A stretch of DNA of 64,000 nucleotides from Topomyia yanbarensis (GCF_030247195.1 NC_080671.1:209439993-209503992); one strand, 5' to 3'; shown: positions 42,640 to 54,424, counted from the stretch's first letter. Notes: generated by a model not told the origin, from the sequence alone. A program made the numbers and translations.

Positions 42640-43960
42640 ATGGGTCAGCCATGAAGGTGATAGTGAATGTCTTAACACTCACACATTCTCAAACGCGGTA
42701 TCAAGCGGGAACCTACAAAAATGCCCTCGCGCACGCGATTGCGAATCCGTCACGTCCGGAAGTCTATACTTGATCCTAGAAGCCAAGGTCCATGCCTTCA
42801 GCTGGACCAATTAAGAAAGTACTCTCATACCTATTAGACAACACGTCTCATGGCGACAAGACCGGGAACCCTATCGATATAAGGGATGACACTCTCTGCC
42901 AGAATTCTAACCACTCACCGAAAATTTAATATCAGACCCACGGTTCGCGCGACCATTCAAGGACACACGCAAATATGTTACAAAATCACGTCAGCGTACA
43001 AACGTTAGAGCCCCACGCGATTTCCCAACCTACACCCACGTACTCGCAAACATGATTACACCCCGGTGATAAGGTGAACGTCTCAGCACTCATAAACTTA
43101 CCAACGCGATCTCAAGCGTCAACCTACAAACTCCCGCGCTCGCGCCATCATGAATCGGGATCGTCCGAAAGTCTCTATCCTCGGTACCAACAGCCTAGGT
43201 CCATGTTAATTAGTGAAAAAATAAAATTGAAAAATTAAGAAAAAATAACTCCCATATCCACTGGACAAAACGTTCCATGGCGACATGACCGGGAACTCTA
43301 GTGACATGGGGTAACTCAATCCCCGTCAGAACGTGATCCGTACACCGAAAACTAAATATCAGAATGACGGTCCGCGAATATATGAATGGCCGCAGGGTTT
43401 CAAAATTGAATTTATACACGCGACAAACACGCAACATACGAACGCTTAAGCCCTTCGCGATCATCTACGCACACCTATGCCCGCGATCGCGCAAACTTGA
43501 TAACACAACGGTAATTATGTGAACGTTTTAGTACTCACGAAGTTACAAACGCGGTCTCAAAAGCGAACCCGCGCACGCGCGTGGTCATTAAATCCATACA
43601 TTCAGTTGAACCAATCGAAAAATAAAGCTCATATCCACTAGACCACACGTTCTACGGCGACATGACTGGGAACTCTGGATTTGGAAGAACCAACTTTCTT
43701 CTATAATCTGAACCGTACACGAAAAATTAAGTATCAGATTCACGGTCCACGAGCGATCATTCTAGAACACGCGCGAATATGCGAAAGGCCCACGGTTATA
43801 AAATAAAATGTATACACGCGAAGTTACATACACGCTAGTACGCGCAACATACAAACGCACACGCGATCGAGCACATTAACGTACAAATGTTCGATCCCTT
43901 CGCGATGATACACGCGATCGCGAGTCCCTACGCCCGCACATACCTGAACCGTACAATGAA
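42640..43960. repeat. Three diverged CpG-rich tandem units of about 390-430 bp
   Basis: The phrase CGGCGACATGACYGGGAACTC, or a close form, occurs near 42,850, 43,277 and 43,661. TGAACGTCTCAGCACTCA-like strings precede near 42,665, 43,076 and 43,518. Units are rich in ACGCG, CGCGATCG and CACGCG, unlike the AT-rich neighbourhood. Interspersed insertions blur the borders. No ORF of note. Confidence 0.65.
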
Positions 43961-44294
43961 TATCACATTCAGAATCATGGCCCGCTACAATTGGCCTAAA
44001 GCAGTGTTTATTGGGCGCCATTGCCTGTCTCGTCTGCAATTTGTAGCCTAGCTCTACAGCTACAGTAGGACAACTCCCGAAAAAATATTATTAAAAATAA
44101 GTTTTCCCTACTAACCTTGCCCATAGCCCAGTCCAAGGATCCGAAGCGCTAAGGATCCGCTGGGCGAGTTGCGCTCTTACTCGGCAACGCAAGCGATCTG
44201 TGATCCAATTGTTTGCCCGGTATACTTTTGGGCAGTGACTATATTTTGATTTTTGTCAATAAATACCATTCTATTGTTACTAAATAAAACATTG
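43961..44294. other. Unassigned flank
   Basis: Contains AGGATCCGAAGCGCTAAGGATCCGCTGGGCGAG near 44,138-44,170 but no gene or element that I can delimit. Confidence 0.35.
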
Positions 44295-44298
44295 TTAA

Positions 44299-46523
44299 CC
44301 CTAGAACGTTGCACTGGGGTAAAAACGTACCCCACGCCTTCTTTGGAGCTATGTGAAAACGAGAATTCGGCATTTACAGACCTGGGACCCCCCTAACCAT
44401 AATTCAATTTAGAGTTCCTAGTAAGAGTAGGGAAAGGTGGTATAGCCAGTTTGCTTATAGCCTTTGTGGAAGCAGGTGTCCAAGTTAGCGAGGGGTACAT
44501 TTGTACCCCAGTGTACGGTTGCCGTTGGTGTTTCGTCAGGTTTCGTGCTGCCAGTGGAAATGTGATTCGTGACAATACCAGTTTAAATACTGGTTGTTTT
44601 ACTACGTAAGTAACAATTAGCATTATATAATCGTTTTTAATCATTTATTTGATTTATTTAATTTAATATTGAAGCGGAACAAAAAATCGTTCTCATTTTT
44701 GCTGATTTTTATTGTTTTATTGTTAATTTTTTGTAGTTTTTCAAAGCAATGACTCGCAAGTATAATTTGCGCACAATAACTGCTGTAACAGTAACGTTGC
44801 GTGTTACCAATGTATTAATGGTCAGAAATATTTTTTTATTTCAATTTCCACCCCATTTCGTGGTACTTTCTAAAACACGACTTTTAAACTTTCACTCCTC
44901 AAAATAATTGCACTTTTTCACAAATATCGAAATTCCATTTTATACCGTTTCAAAACCATTCTTTCAACTTTTAGAATCCTTCGATTTTTTCAAATCGGTT
45001 GAAAATTCGCAAAGTTATAGTATTTTTTGTAAAAAAGTCCAAAGCGCGAGTTTTTCCCTTTTTTTAGCTCAAACCAATTTATGTATCATTGATTCAATGA
45101 ATTACTTTCACTTACACAGCTATTTTCGCAATTAAAAAAAGAAGAAAATGATGTATTATACATTTCTTTTGTTTGCATTTTTACCTGCGAAAATTGCGAT
45201 CAAATGCTTGGGGTAGGGGAGAGGGGGTAACAATGAAACACATTTTTTATACGATTTCATTTTGATGATAATAGGGTTAACGTGCCCTTATTTATCTCAT
45301 TAGTGACGATGTCACACTATTTCGCTGATAACTCGGCTTACACTGATTGGATTGCGCTTAAATAGGTATCAACATTTTTGTTTTGTTCTGAAGAAGCAGA
45401 TCAATAAAAAATCTGGCTTGGAAAATGTAAAATACTCGCGTTAGAGCGAAGCGAAAAGTCCAGTACAACGCACCCTTATTCATCTCACCATTTGAGCTAA
45501 TGCATTGAAAAGAGATAGCAGACACTGCTCTAACTAATGTGTTTAAATGGGTGGGATGAATAGAGGTGCTAAGATGAATTAGGGCGCAGTAACCCTACAT
45601 GTTATTTGTGTAGCTAAAAGTGATACATAGTTTCACTCTGTTGTTAACTAATGCATATATTTTTTCCAGCTGGTAAAATTCACGGGAAATAACTTTTTTG
45701 GGTAATCAACAGTCGGTGGTAAAATGTACCAGTGAGCCCCATGGGTAGGAACTATGAAACACGATGTCGTCTACAGTGAAATATTCTACTTGCGAATTTC
45801 ATTCTTTTGTTTTGACGAATAAAGATCCTAAAGCTTCCTATTAAAGTTATTTTGAGACCCAAATTGTTTCCGCAAGATATCACTATATCATCGCGTAATA
45901 TCGGACCACCATATATGCATATAAGATGCAATCCTGAAAGAGGCGATAATTTCTACAAAACTTGCCCAAATTGACAAACTTTCCATTTAATGAAATGTAT
46001 TTATCGTGGAAAATCGGAACCCATTCACATTTTAATATAGATCACAAAGACAAGAAATTTTCACTGTTCCCCATATATCATCGTTTCACAGCTACCCAAT
46101 GGGTCTATTTATGAAGATTGTCAAATTGCGCAGAACCATGACAAGTTACCAAAAAACTTTGTTCGCGGCAAATGTTGAGCATAAAATTTGCTACAAATAA
46201 CAGTAGAATAAACATTTTTCTGGTGAACGGTAACTCATAAAAATGAAATAATGATTTTTATGGCAAATTTACTCTGACTGTTATAAAACAAACAAATATC
46301 CATTAAAAGAGATAGAGTTATCAGAAATCTTCCAAAATATAGTAACACGAGTAAAGAATTAGAAACCATGAAATATGAGGGAATGAGACGATTATGTTCA
46401 TGCATTATGATTTTATTGCGATTGTTTCATAGTTCCTGCTGATCCACCGTTACCCTCTCTCCCCTACATTTATATCCCAGTGCAATGTTCTAGGGTGGAA
46501 AACACAAGTGCAACGTTCTAGGG
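44299..46523. mobile_element. piggyBac-like TTAA element with a doubled right end
   Basis: Inverted ends CCCTAGAACGTTGCACT with TTAA at 44,295-44,298 and 46,524-46,527. CCCTAGAA next to TTAA is the piggyBac signature. On the right a second inner copy of the repeat (CCCAGTGCAATGTTCTAGGG, 46,475-46,494) precedes the terminal one; its CACTGGG extension matches the left end better than the terminal copy does. A TA-type element is nested at 45,216. No transposase ORF remains. Confidence 0.85.
45216..46464. mobile_element. TA-flanked element with GGGGAGAGGGGGTAAC ends
   Basis: Ends GGGGAGAGGGGGTAAC (left) and GGGGAGAGAGGGTAAC (right, inverted) with TA at 45,214-45,215 and 46,465-46,466. GGAACTATGAAACA and related strings recur inside (45,746; inverted at about 46,424), linked to the AATGAAACA next to the left end. 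Length 1,249 bp, no transposase. Confidence 0.8.
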
Positions 46524-46527
46524 TTAA

Positions 46528-47415
46528 TGCCTAATGTGGCTACACCACATCGATTTTTTCTCATGCTTAAACTAGGGATAGCCCCTATGTTTGAGTATAC
46601 CGAGCAAATGAGAGGATCGCAGGTTCGCTTGCGTTTTCGATGACGAGTACGAGGACAACTCGTGCAGCGGACTCGGCTGTGCGGCATAGCCGCATTAAAC
46701 TAGTTTCGCCAAAAGCCTTACTTTTGGGTTCATAGGATTATTATGAACCCTATGTTATTAAGTACAACTTACTTTAAGGCTAATTAATGAATTAATAAAA
46801 TTTTCGCTTTCCGCCCCTTTTTTATGCATCTATAAGGGCAGAAGTACCTACAGTAAACAATTACTGTGAAATATCTCGAGCATTTTTGAAGTATTAATGT
46901 TGTAAATTTCCGATCTTTCCGATATTCGAAAAGAAAAGCGAGTGAATGGGAAAGATATGTATTATATGACTTCTATCAAACTGTTTAAGGAAAATAGTCA
47001 AAATTAACCACCAAACATTAAAAATTGTAGATTTTTTATGGCTTTTTTGGCTACAAAATGTATTGATCAGTTTCATTTACATTTGCTTACATGTCATGTA
47101 TACTGCCGTTCTACGCATAATTGTCTCATGTTACTTTTTGATCATTTTCACTTTTTTCCTTAAACAGTCAGTTTTGAAGTATATTTTCAGAATACGTATC
47201 CAAATCATACAGTTTGTTCGAAGACTCCGTGAAAAAATACCAAGTCTGTTTGTCTCATTGTTGAAATTCTACGCATAATTGTCCCACTAACAAAAAACCC
47301 AAAAAAGTGCGCAATAAAAAATAGTTACGTAGCGTTTAATTAAGAAATACATTACGCTAGATGTCGGGCCCTGAAAAAATTGATGATACAAATAAAGGTT
47401 CATTAAAATGAGATG
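46528..47415. other. Unassigned flank; possible inverted segment
   Basis: AAATTGTCTCATGTTAC-like and GTCAAAATTAACC strings near 46,980-47,180, and ACGCATAATTGTC at 47,114 and 47,270, suggest a local repeat. No gene recognised. Confidence 0.35.
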
Positions 47416-49184
47416 GCCGTGGTCAACAGTGCCAACGTTTGAGACAGAAGATAATAGGTGAGCTCGACAAATTCTGACCGAAATTACAGTACGAGTAGAT
47501 GGTGGCTTCGAAACAGGTTTATGTGAAAATACGATTATATAGAATTCCCCAGAGGCTATTCAATGGCTAAACTAAAACTCAAATGTTTGGAGCGTTGAAT
47601 GAAATACAACCCATCATTATACGAGAATCTCGTTCGGCAGCTTCGTGAATGTCAGCAAAAGGGGTCCGCTCACAAAACTAGGGAAACCGAACTCTCATCG
47701 ACGGACCCTACGCGGGTTTGGTATCTTCCCCTTGGGGCTGTCATCAATCCAAAAAAACGGGTTATCTGGGACGCTGCTGCGAAGGTAAATGGAATCTCGT
47801 TGAATACAATGCTTTTGAAAGGGCCAGATATGTTGACTTCTCCACCAGCTGTCTTTAGCTGATATAGACAACGTCAAGTGGCCATCAATGCGGTTATCAA
47901 GGAGATGTTTCATCATCTTAGAATTTGGGAAAGTGACAAACAGTATCAGCGATTCCTTTGGCGGGAAGATCCTTCGCAAGCTCCGGAGGTATTTGTGATG
48001 GACAGAGCCACATTTGGCCTGTTCTCCATGCTGGTCTCAGTATGTTAAGAACCTGAATGTTGTAGAGTACGCTGAGGAATTTCCAGAAGCAGCAGAAGCC
48101 ATAATCGACAATCCCTCGTTTGGAACTGCAAGCTGCAGCGCTGGGCTGCCGTTTGGCCGCAAATGTCGAAATGAATCATTCTCTGGCGGTCGCCCAACGA
48201 TTTTTCTGGCGTTATTCTACAACCGTGCTATCTTGAATTAGGTGCATGGAACCCCGGCGTTATACTCTATTCATAACCTTCAGAGTTAGCGACATCTTGG
48301 CTCAATCGACTGTGGATGAGTGGTGATGGGTACCAACTGCTGAAAACGTAGCTGACGAAACCATCAAATAGGGTAAACGACCTAGACTTCGCACAACTGT
48401 TAGGACTGTCCGCATAACATGTTGTTGGTGTAAGATTTATCGGGCATCACCCGATGGCACAGTTACCCGCTGGGTGTTTGACTGTCTACTTTACACACTA
48501 TACATATGTAGGATTGGATTATTTTGCACCAACACTCATCCGAAGGGCCGAAAAAACCAGAAGCGGTGGGTGGCTCTGTTCACTTGTCTCACCATACGAG
48601 CAGTACACCTGGAGGTGGTTTATAGTTTGACCACTGAAGCATGCAAGTACTACGGTTCATTGCTCGCAGAGAATCCCCACTGGAGATGTACTCGGATATG
48701 GGCACCAGTTTCATAGGGGGCAGTAGAGACCTAGAGAAGGAAATTCAGCGAGCAATAGTGGGTGTTGCATCTACCTTCACGAAATTGGATCTCCCGATGG
48801 CGCTTCAATCCACCCGTTTCTCCTCATATGGGTAGAGCATGAGAACGAATGGTTCGTGTGGTTAAAATGGCAATCTTTGCCCTTCCAATGGATAAAAATG
48901 AATGATTAATTACGCTGTTAGCAGAAGCGAAGTTCATAATTAACTCTTGACCCCTAACATTCGTGCCACTGGAAGCTGCAAATGAGGATGCTTTGACTCC
49001 CAATCATTTTCTGCTCCTGAGTTCAAACGGCATCTCTCAACCTTCAACGATGCCGGTTTTTTGTTGGAGACGAACCACTGCGACACGTGCAACGGATCTG
49101 TTTTGGACGCGTTGGATCTGGGAGTACGTACCAATTATAACGAGACAAACAAAATGGTTCGACGAAACAAGGCCAGCACACTTC
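47416..49184 (+). pseudogene. Decayed BEL/Pao pol (older element), split by the 49,185 insertion
   Basis: Plus-strand fragments in several frames. The start of the RT region (TVRVDGGFETGL, then [39 protein letters not shown]) runs to about 47,860. Then come an RT piece (QRFLWREDPSQAPEVFVMD), an RNase H-like piece (RRYTLF, FRVSDILAQSTVDEWRWVPT) and an integrase piece (GLDYFAPTLIRRA, RWVALFTCLTIRAVHLEVVY, with the catalytic DNG region degraded). The DUF5641-type C-terminus (ALTPNHFLLL, RWIWEYVP, RQTKWF) runs to the insertion point. Gag and protease are absent. Many stops and shifts. Confidence 0.8.
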
Positions 49185-49570
49185 CTAATCCTTGATATAA
49201 TTATCTGCTAAACGATTGAAATTATGTTCATAGGAATGATTAATCGTTGAAGGTTGTAGATCGAACTAATCACCTGCACTGATAGCACAGATCGAACTAA
49301 TCACCTGCACAATAGCACACCGTACTCGCGATCGCGTATTAATTTAGTTTTACTCTCTTGTTTAAGCTCACTAAAAGAAACTAACTGGGTATAGCTTTAA
49401 ATATTTCACGGGAGTGTAACCTTAGCTAATACAACCTTCTTGCATGTGGTTTCTACCTATCAAGTCCAGCTAATTGTCACGATCGTCTCTGCTGTCTGCT
49501 TTGATGCATGACGTCGATCTCATTTGATCACGGTGCTGCTCGTGAACGAGGGGCTAATCCTATACGTATT
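49185..49570 (-). repeat. 3' LTR of the BEL/Pao element
   Basis: Matches 54,817-55,197. Contains a short internal repeat GATCGAACTAATCACCTGCA (twice) and, on the plus strand, CACGATCGTCTCTGCTGTCT. Outer border set by the ACTTC duplication. Confidence 0.9.
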
Positions 49571-49598
49571 TTAACACCTCGACCCGTAATACCTATCC

Positions 49599-49970
49599 TT
49601 AATTGGTCTTACTAACATCTAATACGTCCAGAAGAGCCACCTTGATCGCTGGTCGTTGCAATACACCATTGTTGGTTTGGACGTCAACTTTACGCACCTG
49701 TCCGTCCAGACTCGGGTACGTTTTAATCACGCGGCCACGAAGCCACCCATTTCGCACGGATTCGTCGACCACGACCACGAGGTCGTCCACTTGCAACGGC
49801 CGAACTTCAGAAAACCATTTGGTTCTTCTGGCAATTGTGGGAAGATAAACTTGAATCCAGCGTTTCCAGAATTGGTTGAGTAAATGCTGAATTAATTTCC
49901 AGCTGGTTCGTAGAGATATTTCCTCCTGAACTGGAATCCTATCCTGATTGGTTGCCCCACTGGAGCTCAT
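49599..49970 (-). pseudogene. BEL/Pao pol C-terminus (DUF5641-like)
   Basis: 123-codon frame: FWKRWIQVYLPTIARRTKWF, then VDDLVVVVDE and RNGWLRGRVIKTYPSLDGQV. These are the features of the conserved domain that follows integrase in BEL/Pao polyproteins. Separated from the integrase frame by a frameshift between 50,075 and 49,970. Confidence 0.85.
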
Positions 49971-50074
49971 GAGAAGGAAATCATTTGGTGTTAGAACCTT
50001 TTGTTCTGGTGTTTATAACGGTACGAATGTCAACGAGTGGGAGTTGACAATCATCTCTGCCTCGGCCAAAAGGG

Positions 50075-50833
50075 TCAAAATGATTCATCGTCTAGTTTGT
50101 CACGGTGCGATAATGCTTTGAAGGCCTCTTTAACAGACCGAACTTTCCTCTCCCAGACGCCACCCATGTGCGGGGCGGACGGTGGGTTGAAATGCCATTC
50201 TGTGTCAACATTAGTGAATGCGGCAGCAATTGACCGGTTGATATTTTTGGTCTCCTCGGCTAACTCTTTTGCAGCGCCTCGAAAATTTGTACCGTTGTCA
50301 CTAAAGATTTGTTGGGGTTGCCCTCTTCTAGCGACAAACCGGCGAATTGTCTTCCTACAGGAATCCGCAGATAGAGAGTGAACCACTTCCAAATGGACAG
50401 TCAAGCAGGTAAACAGCGTCACCCACCGTTTAACGTTGGTTCTACCTCTTTTGACAAGCATCGGTCCAAAGTAATCCAACCCAGTAAATGGGAAAGGGCG
50501 TATGCAAGGCTGAACCCTAACCTGTGGGAGCGGGGCCATCCTTGGTTCGCTTGGCTTAGCTCTATATACAAGGCACCACGCACAGTTTTTGACTACTTTG
50601 TCGACTAGTGATCGTGGCTTAGGAACATAGTACTTCTGCTTCATCTCATTTATGACAGTGCTCTTATTGGCATGACCAAAGCGTTGATGTAATCGAAAGA
50701 TAAGTAATTCCGTCACATGACACTTCCTTGGTAAAATTACTGTGTTGCGAAAATTAAAGCAGCAATACGTGGCCTTCGGATCTATTCGGCTTTCCAAACG
50801 TATAATACCGTCTTCGTCGAGAAGCGGAGACAA
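50075..50833 (-). pseudogene. BEL/Pao integrase domain
   Basis: 252 codons. An HHCC zinc-binding region (HQRFGHANKSTV ... NCAWC) at residues about 49-87. The catalytic core has TGLDYFGP (D), FSDNGTNFRG (D) and HMGGVWERKV (E), so the D,D-35-E triad is present. It would insert element cDNA. The apparent Met start is internal to the polyprotein; pol sequence lies upstream in another frame. Confidence 0.9.
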
Positions 50834-50944
50834 CCCTTTCAGCTGGCAAGAGTTCTTTAAACGCTTCCGCTGGAAAATCGATAGTCCTTCATTCGCTCGA
50901 AGAATCGCGAGTTCTGCGTTCTTTTTTCTGCGTCCATGTCATCT

Positions 50945-51789
50945 TTATTTTGGATGCAACCTTGGTGTTCCACCGTCGATAATACGAAAATATGCTACTG
51001 CGCAACACGCCTTTTCACTTACGTCTACAAATAGTGCAACTTCATTGACTCGTAGCTTTCGAGTTGTCGCTTTCTCCGCAGAGAATTTCTTCGTGGCCTT
51101 GGGGTCGTCTTCCCCGACCCGTGCTAGAACTTGTTCCGAATTCGATTGCCAGTTTCGGATCTCGAAGCCTGCTTTACCATGTATTAGGCGAACGTTTATC
51201 GCCAGGTTGACTACTTCCTCAATCGTGTCTCTACTATCAAGGTAGTCATCCACGTGTGTGTTCTCTACAATGGCCAGCGCTGCTTCGGGGCAGCGGTCTG
51301 AATAGTCCATTGCGTTTGTATTCTTAACATACTGCGCTGAGCATGGAGAACATTTAGCTCCGAAGGTAGCAACGTCCATGACGTATATCTGTGGAGAGGA
51401 TGCTGGATCGGTCCGCCATAGAAACCTTTGTGATTGGCGATCTTCCTTTCGAACTAGAAGTTGATGAAACATTTGCCGTATGTCGGCTGCTATCGCGTAC
51501 TGTCGTTGCCGAAAACGGCATAGAACTTCAATAGATCTGGTCCTTTTAATAGCATCGAGTTTAGTGAAACACCACTGACTGTTGCTGCGGCATCCCAGAC
51601 AACGCGAACTTGAGCTGGCTTGTGAGGATTCCGAATCACTCCCAATGGCATATACCAAACCCTCCGGGGATCGGTACCCTGCAATTCCTCTATAGTGGCT
51701 TTATGAGCGTACCCTCGTTCCTGATACTCGACGATTTGTTCGGCAACTATATTTTGAAGTTCCGGATCTAATCGCAGTCGACGCTCTAA
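50945..51789 (-). pseudogene. BEL/Pao reverse transcriptase, frameshifted and internally deleted
   Basis: From 51,789 the frame follows directly after the TGA that closes the gag-protease ORF: RRVWYMPLGVIRNPHK, VRVVWDAAATVSGVSLN, LLKGPDLL. Near 51,545 a frameshift moves to the frame of AADIRQMFHQLL (motif A Asp), CSAQYVKN and HVDDYLDS (motif C DD). Around 51,060-51,090 it jumps to a VALFVDVSEKACCAVAYFR segment typical of the later A17/RNase H-like region, implying an internal deletion of a few hundred residues. Confidence 0.85.
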
Positions 51790-54030
51790 TCATTTCAATC
51801 GGCTCTCGGCCATCGGGAAACTGTTTGGTAATTCGATGTTATCAGTTTTCCATAGCAACTCGGTCTCAAATCTTCCAGATTCGGTTCGCCTCGTTGTTTG
51901 TTGTAGAATTTTCCGCGCGCGATGATCTGCGGTTTCAGGGACTGCAAATCCAGAGACACCTACATCTTCCAGCGCAAAATAGTCCTTTACTAGGTCATTT
52001 AGTTCACGGTCCGCTGAGCAGTTGCAGATGTGTACCATTAGCCTCTCTGGTCCATTAGACTCGCGGCGGCCGCCAAACATAGTCCATCCCAAACGTGTCT
52101 TAATAGCTATTGGCTCCGTATCACGTCGATCTCGTTTGTTCAGTAGTAGCATGAGCCGCGCGTTGTCCACCCCGATCAAAATACCTGGTACTGCTTCTGC
52201 ATAACTCTGTATCGGAAGACCTCGTAGAAATGCAAATCTCTGTGATAGTTCTTGATAATCTAGATTTTGCGTGGGTAAACCTAAATTGTCTACAGTACGA
52301 ACGTTTTGCAGTACATATTCTGATTCATTGTCGACTGCTCGAATGGTTAGCTGTACTCTCTTTGACGAAAACTCTTTTCTGGTTACATTACTTGTCCATT
52401 GTAAGCAGAGAGGGGCTTCAATTCCGTCAAGATTAAGTTTACTGGTTAAAGCGTTCTCCAGCAGCGTTAAATTAGATCCATCGTCTAGGAATGCAAAGGT
52501 GGTGACCGATTTGCGCTTCTTGCTCAGAACTACCGGGATTATTTTGAAAAGAGAAGTCGTCTTGTTAGTGCAATGTGCGGATATAACCGCCGGTAGTCCT
52601 GGTTCAGGAACATTATCCGACGATTTGGGCTTAGGCGCATGCAACAGTTTATGATGAAATTCCTTGCAATCATCTATACCACATGTACGCTTCGTTCTGC
52701 AGGGCCACTTGCCGTGACCGGTTAGGCAGCACTTGCATAAATTATTTACTTCGACAAGCTGGAGACGCTCGGCAGGAGTTAGTTTGAGAAATGTGTCGCA
52801 GTTGCGAATACGATGATCGATACGCTGACACGCGTGACATGGTTTCGGACCTTTATTTCGATTCGGTTCCGTAGCTACGAATGGTTCTTCCGATTCTGAC
52901 CTATGACCACCGCCGTTGGAGTGAGCGTTTAAAAATCCATCTTTTTCTTTATTCGAGCTCCGTCGTGTGCTGTAATCATCTCTGCCAGAATCTGTCGGTA
53001 GACTTACGTTACAAGCAGCAGTTTTGATAGAGGAAGCATAGTCGCTGAATGCTTTTAGTGTGACCTCGGGGATCCGCTGACTATGGAGGCCCCAGTCCAG
53101 CCGCAAACTCGGCGGAAGCTTCCCTACCTGTTCCACTAGCAGCATCGGGTTCGAGAGGTGGGCATGCAGATTTGCAGCCTCGATGTAGGTGACTAAGTTT
53201 CTAACCTCTCTGCCAAACGTTACCAGTGTTTCCAGCTTGCTGACATTCGGATTAGGAACGCAGCGTATTTTCGACAACAAACAATTTACTAATTGTTCTG
53301 GCCGCTCACATTCATCTCGAAGTGTGTTGATGATTTCCGGAATCGCGGAAGGTAAAGTGAGAATACTCTGAACTTTCTCTCGGGCACTCCCTACCAGACT
53401 TTTCTGCAACCTTGCCAGATTTTCATCGGGCTGAATTCCGCACATGGACGTAGTTGACTCGAAAGAGCTTAAGTACATTGGCCACTCCAATGGATCTCCG
53501 GAAAATTTTGGAAGCTCTTTGCTCACAACGGGACGGGCAGCAAGCTCTTGCGGGCTGATGACACCATCCGATGGCCACATGGAATTTAGTGGCGGAAAGT
53601 GCGGCATAGTTGTATGCTGAGGTAACGGATAATATGTCGAAGCATTTGGTGGTGGTATCGGCTGTTGTGTTGTAGAGTGCATCCCAATTGCGGGGCCATG
53701 TGAACTAGGTACACTTAGTTGTGGAGGGTCATTCGGCGGTAATTGGCTACCAGTTTGCATCTTCGCATCTACGATTCCAGTCATAACTGGTGCATATTGC
53801 TGTTCGGCGAATTGTCGAAATTGACCTGGGAATGGGATCCTTGGTGGGAACATGTTGATGCCAAATGTGGGCCACGCCATCGATTGTTGCTGAGCCATCA
53901 TATAGTGCGACGACGTATTTGGCACCAGTCCAGGTTGTTGAATTGTATCACGGATCCCATGCGAATAATGTGGTAGAAGATTATTCTCTGGCAAAAGATC
54001 GAACGATGTCCCTGTAGCAATTCCAGCCAC
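51790..54030 (-). CDS. BEL/Pao gag-protease polyprotein (longest ORF of the window)
   Basis: 746 codons. Residues 1-165 are a Gln/Pro-rich leader. About 171-335 is the DUF1759 gag domain (ELPKFSGDPLEWPMYLSSFE). About 398-466 has a Cys/His-rich nucleic-acid-binding zone (CHACQRIDHRIRNC, CKCC, CGIDDCKEFHHKLLH). About 511-660 is the aspartic protease with the active-site LDDGSN (D516, D517, G518). 690-746 begins the RT region (GRFETELLWK). A TGA ends it while pol continues in the same frame. The start used here is a GTG and is not real: gag sequence continues upstream to 54,266 across a frameshift near 54,050. Confidence 0.9.
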   Translation of the reverse strand: MAGIATGTSFDLLPENNLLPHYSHGIRDTIQQPGLVPNTSSHYMMAQQQSMAWPTFGINMFPPRIPFPGQFRQFAEQQYAPVMTGIVDAKMQTGSQLPPNDPPQLSVPSSHGPAIGMHSTTQQPIPPPNASTYYPLPQHTTMPHFPPLNSMWPSDGVISPQELAARPVVSKELPKFSGDPLEWPMYLSSFESTTSMCGIQPDENLARLQKSLVGSAREKVQSILTLPSAIPEIINTLRDECERPEQLVNCLLSKIRCVPNPNVSKLETLVTFGREVRNLVTYIEAANLHAHLSNPMLLVEQVGKLPPSLRLDWGLHSQRIPEVTLKAFSDYASSIKTAACNVSLPTDSGRDDYSTRRSSNKEKDGFLNAHSNGGGHRSESEEPFVATEPNRNKGPKPCHACQRIDHRIRNCDTFLKLTPAERLQLVEVNNLCKCCLTGHGKWPCRTKRTCGIDDCKEFHHKLLHAPKPKSSDNVPEPGLPAVISAHCTNKTTSLFKIIPVVLSKKRKSVTTFAFLDDGSNLTLLENALTSKLNLDGIEAPLCLQWTSNVTRKEFSSKRVQLTIRAVDNESEYVLQNVRTVDNLGLPTQNLDYQELSQRFAFLRGLPIQSYAEAVPGILIGVDNARLMLLLNKRDRRDTEPIAIKTRLGWTMFGGRRESNGPERLMVHICNCSADRELNDLVKDYFALEDVGVSGFAVPETADHRARKILQQTTRRTESGRFETELLWKTDNIELPNSFPMAESRLK

Positions 54031-54049
54031 GGACGATGAAGGTTGCTGT

Positions 54050-54266
54050 CCCTAGGGTGGGAGAATTGGCTTTGATAGTCCATACGACATATCGGAACCA
54101 TGTTGCTGTTGTTGACTTCGATCGGAAAAACTGGATCTTGTTGAGTATAACCTGGCTCATGCTGGACTGGCGGAAACAACGCCTGTTGTTGTGTAGTGTA
54201 ATGTGTAACTTGTTGACGTGCTAATATCGGGTCAATTGTGTACACGGGCTGTGGTTCCAGTGGCAC
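54050..54266 (-). pseudogene. N-terminal part of BEL/Pao gag, separated by a frameshift
   Basis: From ATG 54,266 a Gln/Pro-rich stretch (RQQVTHYTTQQQALFPPVQH, PGYTQQDPVFPIE) continues the style of the gag leader and stops resembling it near 54,050, where the downstream frame takes over. Confidence 0.7.
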
Positions 54267-54424
54267 ATTTCCAGTCTTATTAATATTAAGTCTGTTCTAA
54301 TGACCCTGCCACTTCTAGTTTTCCGATCTGTTTACTTCACATCCTTGCTCTCACTTGAGTACTATGGCTCTAAGTTTCATAACTTTCCCTACCCAGTAAT
54401 CTCTAGCTAATTGAATGTCGTTAA

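Noticed and set aside
42455..42814. 119-codon plus-strand ORF with hydrophobic start
   Set aside because: It spans the border into the CpG-rich tandem units and has no domain; the hydrophobicity reflects T-richness.
44120..44240. tRNA- or SINE-like GC-rich patch
   Set aside because: No A/B box pair or cloverleaf could be read convincingly.
50742..51245. 167-codon plus-strand ORF (also 52,271 and 49,603)
   Set aside because: Shadow frames of the minus-strand BEL/Pao coding region, which has clear domain motifs.
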